Notes: generated by a model from the letters alone, not told the origin. Positions 25,760 to 39,767 are shown, counted from the stretch's first letter. The stretch: DNA of 64,000 nucleotides from Hirudo medicinalis (GCA_011800805.1 MPNW01000160.1:1-64000), one strand, 5' to 3'. Numbers and translations: made by a program.

Positions 25760-28700
25760 ATTTTAAAGAATTTTTTTTTTAATTTCCATCTGTAGCGGTT
25801 TTATTTTAACTTATAATTAAATAAATAATAATTTTTCGTTTACTGTCTGTTTTACTTGGATTTTTTATGGGCGGTATTATTACAAAGTATTTACGTCATG
25901 TACATTCATTAAAAGGATAGTGATGATCTCTGAGATCTATAGTGGAGGTGTAAACTATCGTGGTAGAAGATCTGACAGTCGTCATCTTCGGCGCGCCGCT
26001 TCTTCTCATTCCTCTGGTCGCCACCTCAAGAAATATTAGTGGTCTTGAAGTTCTGTTTGAACATAAGCCACTCTAATCAAACTCTGAATCGTTATCGTTA
26101 TAAGGTTATAAGGTCTCCAAAATAAGAACGCAGTGGATGTTAAGCAACTCTACGTACGAACAAAAGGAAGTTTAAAGCACAGGATGAAATCGAAAAGTCA
26201 GTTTGAAATCACATTGAACCCTTCGGTGTCGGGCACTAATCTTGTCTGTCATGCTTCGGTGGCTTGTGTTAACAATTGCTCACCAGTAACCCTGTCTTGA
26301 ATTAAACGCTGTTTATAAATTCACCGGTACATGGCATTTGTTTCTTCTTTTTTTTTTTACATTATTGTTACTTGTCTTTTTGGGTGAACAGTTTGTTTGA
26401 TGAAGGACTATTATTTATAAAAACCTGGTAAAAGCTATTTTTCTGTACAAATTCTCAAGTTTCTCAAACAAATTTTCTCAGTCCACCAATACTTTTAAAA
26501 TTATTTTTATTTCGGATGTTGTGAATATTTACTATGTTATGAATATTTGTTAAGTTATGAATAATTATTGTGTCATGAATATTTATGGTTTCAATGTCAA
26601 TAAATTGGAACGTTACACCCAATCGTAAACTGTGATCCAAAGTTTCATAGGAATTACATAATGTTTGCCTTGCTGAAAATTAAACACAGAGTACTTGGCC
26701 AATTTACATTTGTTCTAGTCACAATGTCGATTAAGCATTAAATATGTCCTCATTGTATCTTAGTTGTAAATGTAATTATATGACGAGCAGGAACATTCAG
26801 AGCTTTGAGGAGGCCTGGGCCATTTAAAAAATTTATTTTGGTGTGCAACAATCAACCTAGTTCTGTCAATTTTGGTAATGGAAGAGCAAAAAAGGTCATG
26901 ATTTAATACTTTAAAACCGGGTAAAAAAATTGCCATTGAGAACAACTAAAAATTAGTAAAATATATTAACAACCAATTAAGTTCTTAATTTTTTTATATA
27001 TGATCAAATCAAGAGTTTATTAGGTAAGCCAAGAAAATAGTGCTAAATAATATTATTTTGAGATATTACATATCTAAATGCTTGACATTGGACGAAGATG
27101 ACACCGTATTTTTTTTTGTCGAAGCAACAAGCTTCGATTTATTCAGTTTAAAGCGACAGTACTAAAAAAGTCCATTTAGTCATCTATTGCGTCGACTGTT
27201 TGCGTGTTTGGTTGTTTTTGTCAACGGACGGCTCGACGAAAGCGCTCGATGAAACGACTTATTACTAAATTAATTAGTGTATATTATGCTGCTAATTTTT
27301 TTATTTCAAATCAACATTAAAGCAATGCACATTTTGTTGCTAATATCTATTCGAGAAATAAAGGTTACTAATTATTCAATAGCAAACTTTTTACAGACAA
27401 ATCGGGCATATACAGATGTAATGCTTTCATAATTGCAGTTGATTTATCAGGGAGCAACAAACAAAGACACTTACCTAAGAGCATCCGGATTGAATTCAAA
27501 TTTTTGAAAGTGGGTTGGCAGTTCGTACCTGAAACGCCGGATCAATGTAACGATTTCGTTTAAATTGTGTTTATTGATTGTTTGTCTATTGATTTTTTTT
27601 CTCTATTACTCGTTTGTTGAAATAATGAACTTATTTTAGCTCTTTTTATACAGAAGTAATTTTGTGGATTTGCGATGTTGTTAGACTAGCCTGGTGAGTT
27701 TTAGAAAGAAATTGTCTGTCTAAATTTATTTTATTTTTACTCCCGCCTTTAAAAAATTTAGGAAATTGAGCTATAACTTGATCACATAAAACATCCTTTG
27801 TATTTCTTATCAGGTTTGGACATCTCAAATTGCCAAAGGATTCCCAGCTGATTCACTAGCTTAGTAAGTCTATTATTCTATGGCAGACCAAAGACTTGGG
27901 GATATATTTTGTTGATGTTTCGCTCGAAGCAAGAACATTCGCTGAAGTTTATTTTCTCTTGCTTGCATGTATGTTTATACAAAGACTATCTAACGAATTG
28001 ATTTTAATGCAAATGTCACCGAGTGTATATATGTGTTTATTCACGAACATGAGTTGTTGATAATCATCAGTTGTAAATAAACTTCAATGTCATGTGTACA
28101 TCATGATAAATTTCACAATAACCGAGTCTGGAAACCAAAGATTTTCGAGATATGGAATGATCGAATCGTACCTTTCTTGGTCTCATGGTAATTGGAAAAT
28201 GGAGAAATAAATATAATTTGGAATTGGGAATATTTACAACTTAATTCCTTTGTTCTGAGACTTAGACTCTCAGTTAAAGCTTAAGACATTTCAACCAAAG
28301 GTTAGAAGGAGTGTTTTGATTTTATTATCAATTAATCGCACGACGATTTCTAAATGTCAATATCAACTCATGACGTGCAGAAAACACGCCAATTTTATGT
28401 AAAACATTCGTTAACCAAAATAGGTTCAATTTATACTTTTTTCCGTGAACAAGATGCAGGACAATGGCTTATCCTCAGATCCTCAGAATGTATACTAGGA
28501 TGCAAAAAAATTAAAATTGAGTTGTAATGAGGACCTAATATTCAGAACAAAAAATATGTTTCTCTACAGAGAAGCGGCTTGTAGATCCCATACGATCAGA
28601 TCTGTCCATAAACAAGTAGTGTGTGATTCCTTATTTTAAGTCGTCATCACTTTCGATAAGATTGGTCCACAAAAACAATCAACGGATTATGGGTGAATAA

Positions 28701-30278
28701 ATATCTAAAAGAAAAGTAATTTTACAAGTTACACTGGACAATTAATAAAAGCAAATCATTTAAACTCTTATCTTCAAATCGCGTTCACGGACAATTGGCT
28801 TTATCAAAACTGTGGTCCACTTAATTTTTTTTAGTTTAAAATGTCTGAAAATTAGCTCAGCCTACTTCAAGATTGTTCTCGAAAAAAGTCAAGGTTGACA
28901 CAAATCCAGAACGTCCTTGGCATTTAAAGTTGATCGGATTAAATTTTCAAATTGCGCACTTTCAATTATTCGAACTAAAGTTTCTCAATTGAAAAGAAAA
29001 TTGTGAAATAACGAGCCGTTTGTTTGTTTTCATTTGGAGCAGGTTTTACAAGCGAATTCTGAATGTGAATGTGAGAAATTACATGACAACATCATAACCA
29101 TTTTATAGTCACTTTTATCATCACCATCACCACATGTCGTCTGCAGACGTTATCAGCCTATCATCCGTTGTCAACATCGTCATCATCACCATCATCCATG
29201 CCGTTTTACGAGAACGTTGTACGTAAAAATCTTGGTGTGAAAAAAGATCCGACTTTTATTAATTATTTATTTTTTTTTTCAAATTTAACAAAATTTTTTT
29301 TCTGCTGACACAAGGATTAGCTTGGCATCCGGCGTGGCTGATGTAATTCTTGTTTCACTTTCGCATTTCATGCACTGGGATGATTTGGGACGGGAGGAAT
29401 GCTTATGCTTATTTGCAGTGTTTTCGCCCCTAAAGGGATCTAAATTTAGCAACTTTAGTGTCCTTCGCTGGAATGCTTTCAGTTTCAAATTCTCGACAAA
29501 AACACATGTCAACATGCTCATTAAGAAAAATCTTGCAAAAATTCCAGCCTATCGGAGCTCTTGATTAGCTGGGAAACGCTCACCCAACCATTCATTCATT
29601 TCTTCATTTATCCTTTCATCCATCCGTTCTAACAACCATCTATTCATTTATCTATTCATCCATCCATTCATGTCTCCATCAGCGCCTCTTTTTATCCGAC
29701 CATCCGCTGAGCACCGCGTGGTTAGGATAAACATGTTATTTTTTAATAAGTTTTTTTTTTAAATATTGTGATAATCACCGATGTGAAGCCGATGACTTGA
29801 GAAGTCATCAGTGTGTGCTTCTGAGGATGTGAAGGAGATCGTCTCGGAAAGGCAACACCTGTCACACGCGCGCGATGAGCGGCAATCGATCAGAGCACAG
29901 AAGTTTGTTGTTGTAGTCGAGTTGCCACACAAAGACACTACGCTATTTAAGCCACTTGCTCTCCTCCGAACTCCACCATAGAGCTCGGGATGTTCAGGCG
30001 AATTTGAGAAGGAAAGGTTTTTTTATCTCTTTTTAACAGCTCCGTCAAGCAAAGCTATCGATAAGCACTTAATAGGCATCGTAATCGGCATAACTATTGC
30101 TATTTAGTTGACTTTACTCGATTTCTTTGTCTTGGTCATTCTAACTCGACCCCGAGACAATGTCAGACTTCTAGATTTCCAGTTTGGAGATGATTCTTTG
30201 CAGGACTATCGCACCATCTCATTCCCATCCTTCGGCAGCTTCATTGGACTTTCATCTCAGAGCCTCCACTCTCATCAA
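25760..30278. other. Gene-free interval
   Basis: AT-rich unique sequence with a CATC/ATTC-type tandem repeat near 29590-29690. No exon with coherent homology was recognised on either strand. The last few hundred bases (for example the ctatttaagccac near 29950) may include the promoter and 5' UTR of the following TGF-beta gene. Confidence 0.5.
29590..29690. repeat. Imperfect ATTC/CATC tandem repeat
   Basis: Repeated cattcatt/catccatc/tattcatt tetranucleotide units. A similar run occurs at 3526-3585. Confidence 0.7.
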
Positions 30279-33181
30279 ATGGAAAGACTCTCCTCTCCCT
30301 TAGTTTTAACATCGACTGTTTTCAAGAGCCTACTCGTGGTCCTTCTCCTCTCTTTTCTTGTCGTTGATAAGTGCGCGACAGACGACGACATCACGTCTGG
30401 AAGTAGCGACGGCCTCGGCGACAACACGTTGGATCCGGAATTCGAAGAGGAGCTCGACGCCCACTCCAGCTGTCCTCACCTCCATCATTATTCGGAGCAC
30501 ACGGATGACAATTCCAGTCACTCCTGTCCCGGAGTGCAGGGTTTCATAAAGAGCTATCGAGTCGAGTCGGTCAAGCGAGACATCCTGAGGAAGCTCAACT
30601 TGGATGCTCCACCGAACATCAGCGTGAGCACCATTCCACAGGTGCCACGTCTCCAGGCGCTCATCGACAAGGTCGGAAAGGATCACAACAGCTATGACGA
30701 CGAGCCCAAATCGACGTTCATCCTCTTTGGAAAGGCCTCAGGTTGGCTGGAACTTGGATATTGCATTTGTTATTTGTTCAAAGTTGTTATTTATAATTTA
30801 TTTTAGCTTATCATTACGGCTACATATGTGCATGGTAATTAAAATTACATACATATATATCTATTATTTAATATTATATGTAATATATTTAATATATGTA
30901 TATATATAATAATTATATTATATTAATTATATTAATTATTTTATTATTTATATTACATATATTTTAATTGTTACTAAGAGTCGATCAATTAATCGTCAAA
31001 ATTACTCATCTGCGAAAAAAAGTTAATTACCGAGTTAAACAACAACAAAACATCTCATTCGTTGGAGGAACTCCTACACAAAAAAACTAGTTTGAAAATG
31101 TCGTGAAGGAAGGAATAAAGGTGCTACTTTGGAACGATGGAATAATCTGAAGTGGAACTATTGGTTGTCGTCAAAGAAAATGAAATTAAAAAATTATTTC
31201 TTATAGTAAAATGCCTCATCTCTCCTAGCTGCTTTATTTACTTTTTTGAATGTATTTGTCAACATGACCTCTTCCTAATTGGTCTATTTTGAGGATGGCG
31301 GTGGTGATGACGAAAACGAGAGCAGTGCGGGAGTCGTGTGACTGGTGGAGTTGTCACTCTTTAGACTTCTCCAGTTCTTTATTAAGCAAAGCTGAAACTA
31401 TTTTGAGATTTTAAAAACAGACATCTGACATCCTATTGAAACATATTAACTTTGGACCTTATTTCGGAGAATCTCAACTTTTCAAAACCTCGCTGCGTTC
31501 AAAGTTGACGTAAATAAATCTATTTTATCGTAGATTACAAATTCAATTGCAATTTTTTGACACCAAATTAATCTCTTCATTCTAAGGGGGAGGTCTCTCA
31601 GACTTCCACTAACTGAATTCGTATTCTTTGGGAACGTCTTTTCTGACTCGCTCGATCACTTTATGATGGCGGTCATTTAGCTGATAAATAAATTGGGAAG
31701 CAATTGAACGGATTTCATTTTGTTTTGACCTCCCAAGATCCGAAAACCAGTTCGAAGATTTCTTCACTAAATGGCGACCTATTTTTATACTCGTACAAAG
31801 TCCGCTGCTTACATCGTCGGTAATAACCATCAGCAGTTGTCAATAGTCTAATTGCTTACATTTGAATAACGTGGTCGTAATTAAAAAGCTTACGGCTCTG
31901 ATGAATTTGAATCATTTAAATGCCTTTCCATTTTTTTAATACCTGAGAAACATTTAAAGATATTGTTCTTTTTGCGTGTAGAAGAAAAATTTTCCTTGTG
32001 CTAAATCTTGATACCGAGGTTAGCCTTCATTCTTCTGTAAACTGGATGTCAACAGCTAATTGATTTATTTTCAGTCGGTTTTTGCGGGGGTCTGAAACAC
32101 CTTTTTAAACATTAACCGATCATCTTTGTTACGTAGTCTTCCTCAAGCCCACGGATTTAGTCATTGGTATTTTAGCTTCTAGCGAAATTAATCATTATAT
32201 TGCATTTGATTAAACTGGATTTTCTAACAAAATTTAAAAAAAATTAATCGTTGATTCCACTTTTCTCGATCAGACGACGAAACCGAGGCAGACGATGAAT
32301 GTCGCTTCCATCTGAAGAATGACCTCTTCACGAAACGCCTGGAGAGGGCCTCACTGGGCTTGTTCGTCAGAAAGCCAAAGAGGTACGAACCCAAATGGAC
32401 CGGTTGGCTCCTAATCTCATTCGAGAACAGACTCGTTTTAAAGAAGAGGCTCACCATGGTGGCCAATGAAACCAACCGATGGTACACTTTCAACATCACG
32501 ATTCCAGCTCGAGACTGGTTCCTCCAGCGGAAAAGCGAAATTCTAATGAACGTCGTTGGTTCAGATTCCACGGGAACGCCGCTGCCCGTTGTGAAGCCAC
32601 TTCAAGAAGATGAGGAAAATTACGTGAGCTCTTACGATTTCATTGCCACCTTTTCCACCCGATCGTTAAATTAAAATAGATTTTATAAAAAATAAATTAA
32701 ATCTAGACTTTAAATAATTAATGACTGAATATGTGGCAAACATAAAAGAAGAAAGCAAAAAGTGATAACAGCCTAAAACACTAAAAACGTCCGTTTCATT
32801 TTCGAACAGAAGCCGTACTTGTTCCTGAAAGTAAAAGAGCCCATATCCTCCCGATTGAAGAGGACTTTAAATGAAGATTGCATCGAAGGAGACCAAGAGA
32901 GACGCTGCTGTCGCTACCCGCTCATCATCAACTTCGCCGAGATGGGCTGGAACTGGATAATCGTTCCAGCCTCCTACAACGCCTACTATTGCTCCGGCGA
33001 CTGTCCTGATGGATACATGGGAACCAGTCCCTATGTTCACCTCAAGAACAGCAGCGTTGCCGTCAAGTGCTGTACAGGTAGGAAATTCAGCTCCATCTCT
33101 ATCATCTACTTCGACGAAAGCAAGAACATCGTCCTCAGTCGGGTTCCAAACATGGTCGTTGAACAATGCGAGTGCACCTAG
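30279..33181 (+). CDS. TGF-beta superfamily ligand of the GDF8/GDF11 (myostatin/myoglianin) type
   Basis: Three exons (30279-30741, 32274-32623, 32810-33181) join in phase to give about 394 aa. The ATG at 30279 precedes a clear signal peptide with a hydrophobic Leu/Val core. The prodomain holds the family-typical inhibitory helix: YRVESVKRDILRKLNLDAPP and NIS. A furin site RLKR precedes the mature domain. That domain starts TLNEDC and has nine cysteines: RCCRYPLIINF, GWNWIIVPASYNAYYCSGDC, a CC pair, and the C-terminal EQCECT. GWxWII and CCRYPL are hallmarks of the myostatin/GDF11/activin group. Three exons broken at comparable places match vertebrate myostatin. Secreted latent dimers of this family signal through activin type II receptors and restrain muscle or neural growth; that role here is inferred from the family. 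Confidence 0.9.
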
Positions 33182-36100
33182 AACTTGTTGGGGATTTTCA
33201 AAGATGACCTCGATCTATCCCTAGAATTTCAAGCTTCGAATCGTATTGGTTCGCTGATTGCTTTTCAAGTCAAGCGAGTGAGTCGCCACCTCAGAAGAAA
33301 CAGTTTTTTTTGGCAAATGCACGCGAATTTATTTATGATTAAATTGATAATCTCGCCTTTTCATTCTCCCAGGGTTAATATTCTAATACTCTCTTATGTA
33401 CTCCATCGGTCGATATCTTGAATCAGCTCAGATTAGATCAATCATCTGCTCCACAAACCACCGTAAAACCGGAGTTGATTTACAACATCGGACTCATAAA
33501 TTTGCATACAGCTTTCCCGTTTAATTTATGAGTTATTTTCGTCTGGAGATTTACTTTATGAGTCTTTTGTTTTCTTTGTTTTGTGCTAGGACCCACTTTT
33601 TAAAGTCTTGCTCTTATCACTGGCTTGAAAGTGATTCGAATAATCTGTTGATTATTTGCTTTTTTGGATGGGCCCTGGAGAAAATATAAAGAGGCTGGTA
33701 ACGCGATATCTTTGTTATAAGAGCAACTTTCTCGTGTTTTTTTACATTTTCTAGGAAAGCTACTTTTTAGACGATAAATGTTGGAAAATATCTCCTGGTG
33801 CGCAATTTCTTTTCCTCGTCCGTAACTCTCGACTCGAAGAATGAATGGCTTGGTGTCGCATTCAACTCCAACGGATCTGAGATTCGTTAAAAATCTTGCA
33901 TGTTTCTTCCCCAAGTTTTGTTTATGCTTCCCATCTTGAGTTTACTGCGCTGTTGTCTGTGATTAGGAATATCAAGGAAGCGGTATCATGGCCTGTGATA
34001 GTATCACAATGTAATCGTATGTAAAGTGTGTTTTCGCGTCCGACATCACCGTGATCGATTCCATTTGTATGGGGCCGAATCGCAGTCTCTGCCTTGAATG
34101 TTCGTAAGTTAAACTTCGTCAGTTCCAATATTTGTTCGCATCGCAATGAACTCTTGAATAGCTGGCCATCGTTGTATCTATCCACCGTGCGAGCAAACAC
34201 TATTTTGTAAACAGTGTATCGAAAAGTAAACTTTTGGCCGGAAGGCGAGAAAACACTTCGTGGTTCTTTTTTTAAAATGTTTTCTATGTCGTGTGTAAGA
34301 AAGTGCGAAAAATCTGTTGAAAGCATTAGGATCATCACTTAGTAGATTTTACGGCGCCGAGCCAGGAATGAGCCAGGCATACCCGCAAGTAAATAAAACA
34401 GTCTGGCAGGTGAATCGTGCTTGCCTGTTTTTGGGGTGGCTTTGGGGAGTATTTTTTGAGCTCCTATTAAATTGATATCCCCGGAGCTCCTGAGCGTGTG
34501 CAAGAACGAGTTCTTAAATCTCTTTCCAAAGGAGATCGTATAGTTGGGGCAGCATTGAATCTCAGAGCGAAAGAATGTACCTCGCTCGACTCCGGCAAAA
34601 TCCAAAACAGACAAAATCTCGATTTTCGGTTTTTCGTTCGAGTCGCGTCTTCCCGAGACGGTGTAGGCTTTCAAGTTGCAACCTCATCTTTGACATGGAA
34701 AACAAATTAAATCGAGCATGAAGACTGAGGTGAAGTTGTTTTTGTTTTGACTTATTTTAATTTCTGCGTCCGTCAGCGCCTCCGATCTCCATAAATAACG
34801 TTCAGGCATCAACCTTGAGTTTTTGACTCTTAATTGATTGTTATTCTTTGCTAAATGTCTTTGCACTCGGGACGTGTTTTTTGTTTATCATCGCGAAAAT
34901 CGCTTTGAGGATCCTGCGCATTGCCATTACTCTTTCGAAATTGCTTCATCCTCCGAGAAGAGCAATACCGAGCTAACCTGGCAAGTTTTATAAGCTTAAT
35001 TACCAACCATCGTTTTTCAATAATTAAGAGAAAAGTGGAAACAATTCGAACACAGGGACTCATATGTATGGATTTTTCCGTACAAAAAAAAATAAGGAGT
35101 GTTTTTATCATAGCCTTCCTACGCACTCGTTATGCAGTCGTAAGATTCATTATGAATCTAAAAATTCTAATGAATTAGTCTCGTTTTGAGGTGAAATCGT
35201 AAAGAACAACCATTGGTTTGGCCGATCAATAAGACGAATTTTTATCATGGGCTGCAAGGACGCGAGTCATTTTTCAAACTTCGACAGAAAAATATGGAAG
35301 GAATTTTTAAATGGCTCGGAGCAGAAGGATTGTTTATAACCCTAACGAATTTTCTGTCGTCGATCGCGACCCACATTCTTCAAGTGAACATTTTACATCC
35401 ATTTTCGTTCTTATTCGATGACTTTCAAAGAGCAAGGCATCATTAGCTTCTCCAATCTCCTTGTACTCAAATGTGTACAGCCCTGTGCGGATTAAAACTT
35501 TTTCCCACGGGTGTCAACTATTAATTGTGATTACAAAAACGCCATCTGGAAACACGCCTGACCGTTTAGAATGAGAAATTATCGACAAAATCTAAAAAAT
35601 ATTAACATTTCAAGAAATTGAATGATTTTTGTCTTTTTAATTCACCAGAGCTATATGCTTTTTCAAGTCATTCCATTGAATGTAGTCAGAATGATTTATA
35701 ACTGTAGAATAATAAAAAAAATATTAAAGTTGCGCAAATTCATATGAAAACGTAACAATAATGATAGAGATGTGTTTTCCATCACTGGATATAAAATTAT
35801 GTTGTCCTATCCTAATGCTAGCAACTCAGCGAGGTTATCCAGTGGAGTTCTCTCCAAAACAACTGACAGATTGATGTCCTTCAGAATGTTTACGGTTTCT
35901 CGATAAATCGATGCAAGACGTAGTAATTTGTCTTGTAATTTTTGGTGAAGTTGTAACGCTATCTTAAACAAATAGTCATCTTTATTCCATCGATAAAGAA
36001 AGTAGAAAGTAGAACTTTGAAAATAAAGACGTTTATTTTGATGTGCCAATATGATAACTAAAATGTTTGGTTTCTCCTTATGGCAATCTTAAAAATTTTC

Positions 36101-37621
36101 ACAGAGTTGATCAGGGCGATCATATTTATTAAAACTCTTCTTAATTCAGGTTTCTATGTTGTTCAAAATTAACTAAGAATTAAGTAATTTCCGAGTCATC
36201 ACGAAGTTTAATATAACTCTGCGTTACTATAAGAGCTAGGCTTACGTTCTAGCACAACACTGATAAAACTAACACGTAGAAATTTAAGTTGTTGATTCGA
36301 ATACAAACGGAATTCTTTCAGCTGCAGCTAAAGACTATCCACATTGGTGGTTGAATGATTCAAAAAATTGCAGTCGGAGATAATCTAATTTTTCATGAGT
36401 AACCCAGAATTTCCAATTGGTTTCCTTTGTTGTTCGGCACTTTTTATTAAAAAGTTATTGTTCAGCTAAGCAAAAAAATTACATGCATTAATTTTTGCGA
36501 TTAACAAAAGTAGCTAACGGTTTTCACATGGATGCTTACAAAGATTTTGATTAGTGTTACAGAGTCTTTTTAAGCAGACAAAAACGCTAATTAAAAACGA
36601 CGTAATCCTGTTTTCTGCACGCGTTAACTTTGTCAAACAATTTATTCCTATTTTATTGAATTTGGTAATAAAAGGGCGTTATATATTATAAATTGATTGA
36701 CGAAATAGAAATATCTGATGAAACGGGTAATAACGCAAAGGTCGGCAAAAAGCGGCTGGCAAAGCACGAGCGTTCTGCTTGGGTACGTTTGCAGAAAGTC
36801 ATGAAAACAGAGTATTTCTGAAGTTTTAGGTTTGATCATGGTCTAGATGTGGAACTTTTCCAGTTGGTAAGCAAAGAAATCACAGATTATTTTAGGGAGG
36901 AAAGATGGGAATTGGAAACTTTTATTGGATGACAATGGAAAGAGAGTTTTACGATAAAAGTAGATGTGGTCCTCCACCAATATGCCTTCCAATTCTCATA
37001 ATATCTTCTAAAGTTTAGATTTCATCAACTCTTTAATGAACAAGAAATGGAGTTTTAATAAAAATATATTTTAAATTTAATAGCATTTTCATTGTGAAAA
37101 AACTTTTAACTCAAAAGTTTAAGAGTATTAAATGTTGTTAGTAGTGGCAGGAGATATATTTGAGCAAAAATGTTAATAGTAGAATGCTAAAGCTTGAGAT
37201 TTCTAAAAAGTTGTAAAAAAATGTTCACATTGTTGAACCGCAAACAATTATAAATGCTTCAAATAAACAATTTTCCAAAAGTAATAGCCTTTAAAAAACA
37301 AACCAATAATTCTGACAACTAGCTAAAAACCATTCCACTATCATGCCAGATGAGTACATTGCAAATTCATGTATACATATGGCAACACTACTGATTTTTA
37401 ATGGAAATATATCCAATCCTGTTTTTAGATTTAAAGACTACAGAATCTCTATAACAACTAAATAACTGAGTTAAAATTCATTTGAGATGAAAACCAAAGT
37501 TAACAATCTGACAGAACATGGGTCAACAACTCAAAGAAGTGTAACAATATAAAACATAACAATAAACAAGAAAGAGCAACTATAACTTAGATCAATAGCC
37601 TGTGCTATTATTGGCAAGTTA
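33182..37621. other. Interval without a supportable gene
   Basis: Two stretches have unusually long open frames for AT-rich DNA: 34674-33922 on the minus strand, broken by one stop, and 36049-35807 on the minus strand. Neither shows a recognisable domain or a clear splice context. The rest is AT-rich sequence with no visible feature. Confidence 0.4.
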
Positions 37622-39767
37622 CTAATATTTCTGAACAAAACTTGGATTTATTGAACTCTGTGACATCATGAGGGAGGATTTTGAACCATAATGACTCCTG
37701 AATGGAGTGGTCTGACCACTGAGAGCAGCACTCCTGATGTTGGCCATTTTCCTGAAGTACTTGATCCTTCTTTCCTTGCCATAAAGATCATCAAGGAGCT
37801 CTTGCCAATATGATAGAACACATATTAAGGCTGCAATCTGAAAGCATTTCACAAATTTAGGCAATTCTTTTAATGAATCTCAGCAATATGATATTATACA
37901 TACAACTGGACTGACCAAACTATGTTTAGCAATGATTAGTTTTCATGTTGGAGAAACTGATCATATCTAGTATTAAATTATTTCTTCATCTCTACATAAT
38001 TCTTTATAGTCTTTATGAACAAAAAAGAAAAACTTACAAAAATAAATGAATTCAGAACCCAATATATTGCCACAACAATGCTCTCAGGAATCACATAGAT
38101 CATTTCCTGAAACAAAATCACAAACTTTAATTTCTCCATAAAAATATTGGCAATAAAATTTGGTTTAGCAAATCTAGACCAAATGCATTAAATGCTTTAG
38201 AAAATGCATTGACCAACCCTGAATCTGTGACCCCCTGTCCATGACATGATGTAAACACCAAGGAAGATGTCATAAATTCGATCAGCGGCCATTCCGATCA
38301 CCCAAGCTTTTATGAATTTGTGACCTTCATATTGCTAGAACAATAGTTGCAATATTAACTATTATTGTTAATAATTCTGGCATGAACAGTAATATTTTTT
38401 TCATTGTTCATACAAAAGCACATTATTTATAAAAAAAAAAAAAACAAAAACAAATAATCAATAATACAAACACGTGAAGTCAGTGTCATAATGGAAAATA
38501 TTCCCACACTAAGACTGGACCACTTAAGACTTACGTAATTTATTCCAATCAGCAGAAGAATGCCGAGTATGAAAATTCCAACGCTGACAAATAACTCAAT
38601 GTACATCAAGGGAATGATGCCTGAAATAATTCATCTGCATGATCAATCAGAACAAAATTTGCAAATACTTTAATTGTGAATTGTTAAATACAAACTATTT
38701 GTGGTTATTTTGCAAATAATAAGCAGTGCTCACCAGGAGGCATGTACAAGAATACTTGTTGTGGTTCTGCTTGCCTCTCTAGAGCATGAAGTCTTACAAG
38801 GATATCAACGTCAATGATGAAGTTTATTATTGCTATGACCTTCAAATCAATTTATCATTATTTTACACTGGTTTAAACATTAAAACTGATTTAAAATGAT
38901 TAAAATTCTAATAATTTGAAGGTATTCCTTCACTTTGTCATAATATGACAATTCTAGATTGCAAAGTCGGACTTGAATGGCAGTCTTAAAAAAATATATT
39001 CACTCAAAGTGAATAAAGGACCTTTCTGTGGTGACACTTTGTAAAATTCTCTGTTTTCTAGTTTGTTTGTTTTTTGTATTTAGCCAATCTTTTGAGTGCC
39101 TTATGTATCCGAATGGGATGTGAAGGCACTTTTTAATCGATCTACCATTTATATAGCGCCCCTACCCGAGGGAGCTCCCTGGCGGTGCAGGCTGGGTTGT
39201 GAACACAACCCAACATTACAACTGTTGCTATTATGACCGCATGCAGGAACGCAACCCATTCGGCCAACCTGCATGCCAAGTTCTCTTATTGTAATCATCC
39301 CATTTAATAAAAAACTTGTTAAGTTGTTCTAATCTATCTACATGTATGACATATGTTATACCATTCCACATCCATTATAATCTGCACCTATTTAGTCTTC
39401 TATCAAAATACAATTTTGATAAATCTCTTGGTGCAAGTTGTCTTCAAATAATTAATTGCCATCCAAAGTTGAACATTCCTCATGGAATGAGGATGGTTCT
39501 GTCAAATTGTTGTTTGATGTTATAGAAGCACACCACATTTTTATTTTCTGATATCTATTTTTGACTCTATATTTTATAAGTATATAAATACTTGTTATTT
39601 ATTTGTATTACTTATTACTTTCCCATGTCTTTCTGCCCCGACGTAACCACTTTGTCAGATCATAACAGCTTGTAGCAGACAAAATTACTAACCAGAGTAA
39701 AAACTGCGCTGGCTCGGCTCCCCCTAACCAATGTATCGAAACAGCAACATCCAGCCAATAATGGCAT
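37622..39767 (-). CDS. Four-span membrane protein with N-terminal CCC motif, family not identified
   Basis: Six exons on the minus strand: 39767-39693, 38839-38734, 38620-38535, 38334-38218, 38106-38038 and 37837-37622. All phases close, giving about 222 aa ending at TAG. The N-terminus reads MPLLAGCCCFDTLVRGS, a basic and Cys-rich start that could be palmitoylated. Four hydrophobic helices follow: AVFTLVIAIINFIIDVDILV, IELFVSVGIFILGILLLIG, a third around DRIYDIFLGVYIMS, and a fourth in IPESIVVAIYWVLNSFIF continuing into IAALICVLSYW. The cytoplasmic tail is Ser-rich with basic patches (KERRIKYFRK). The Cys-rich start followed by four helices resembles the insect DUF4728/Pasiflora type of small four-span septate-junction proteins, but I cannot confirm membership. 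A SINE copy lies in the first intron. Confidence 0.7.
39148..39276 (-). mobile_element. tRNA-derived SINE, diverged copy in an intron
   Basis: It starts tttatatagcgcc, the reverse complement of the SINE tail at 62148-62160. It continues through gtgcaggctgggttgtgaac, the complement of the B-box region, to ccaacctgcatgcc, the complement of the tRNA-like head. It sits in the first intron of the four-span protein gene. Confidence 0.65.

Noticed and set aside
29285..29564. Overlapping ORFs of 78 and 80 codons on opposite strands
   Set aside because: Neither has a recognisable domain or splice context, and both being open suggests a chance low-stop region.
32624..32674. Continuation of TGF-beta exon 2 to a stop
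   Set aside because: The gtgagc donor at 32624 joins in phase 0 to KPYLFLKVKEP, which matches the family; the later bases are intron.
32867..33166. 99-codon minus-strand frame
   Set aside because: Shadow of the mature TGF-beta domain, which is unmistakable on the plus strand.
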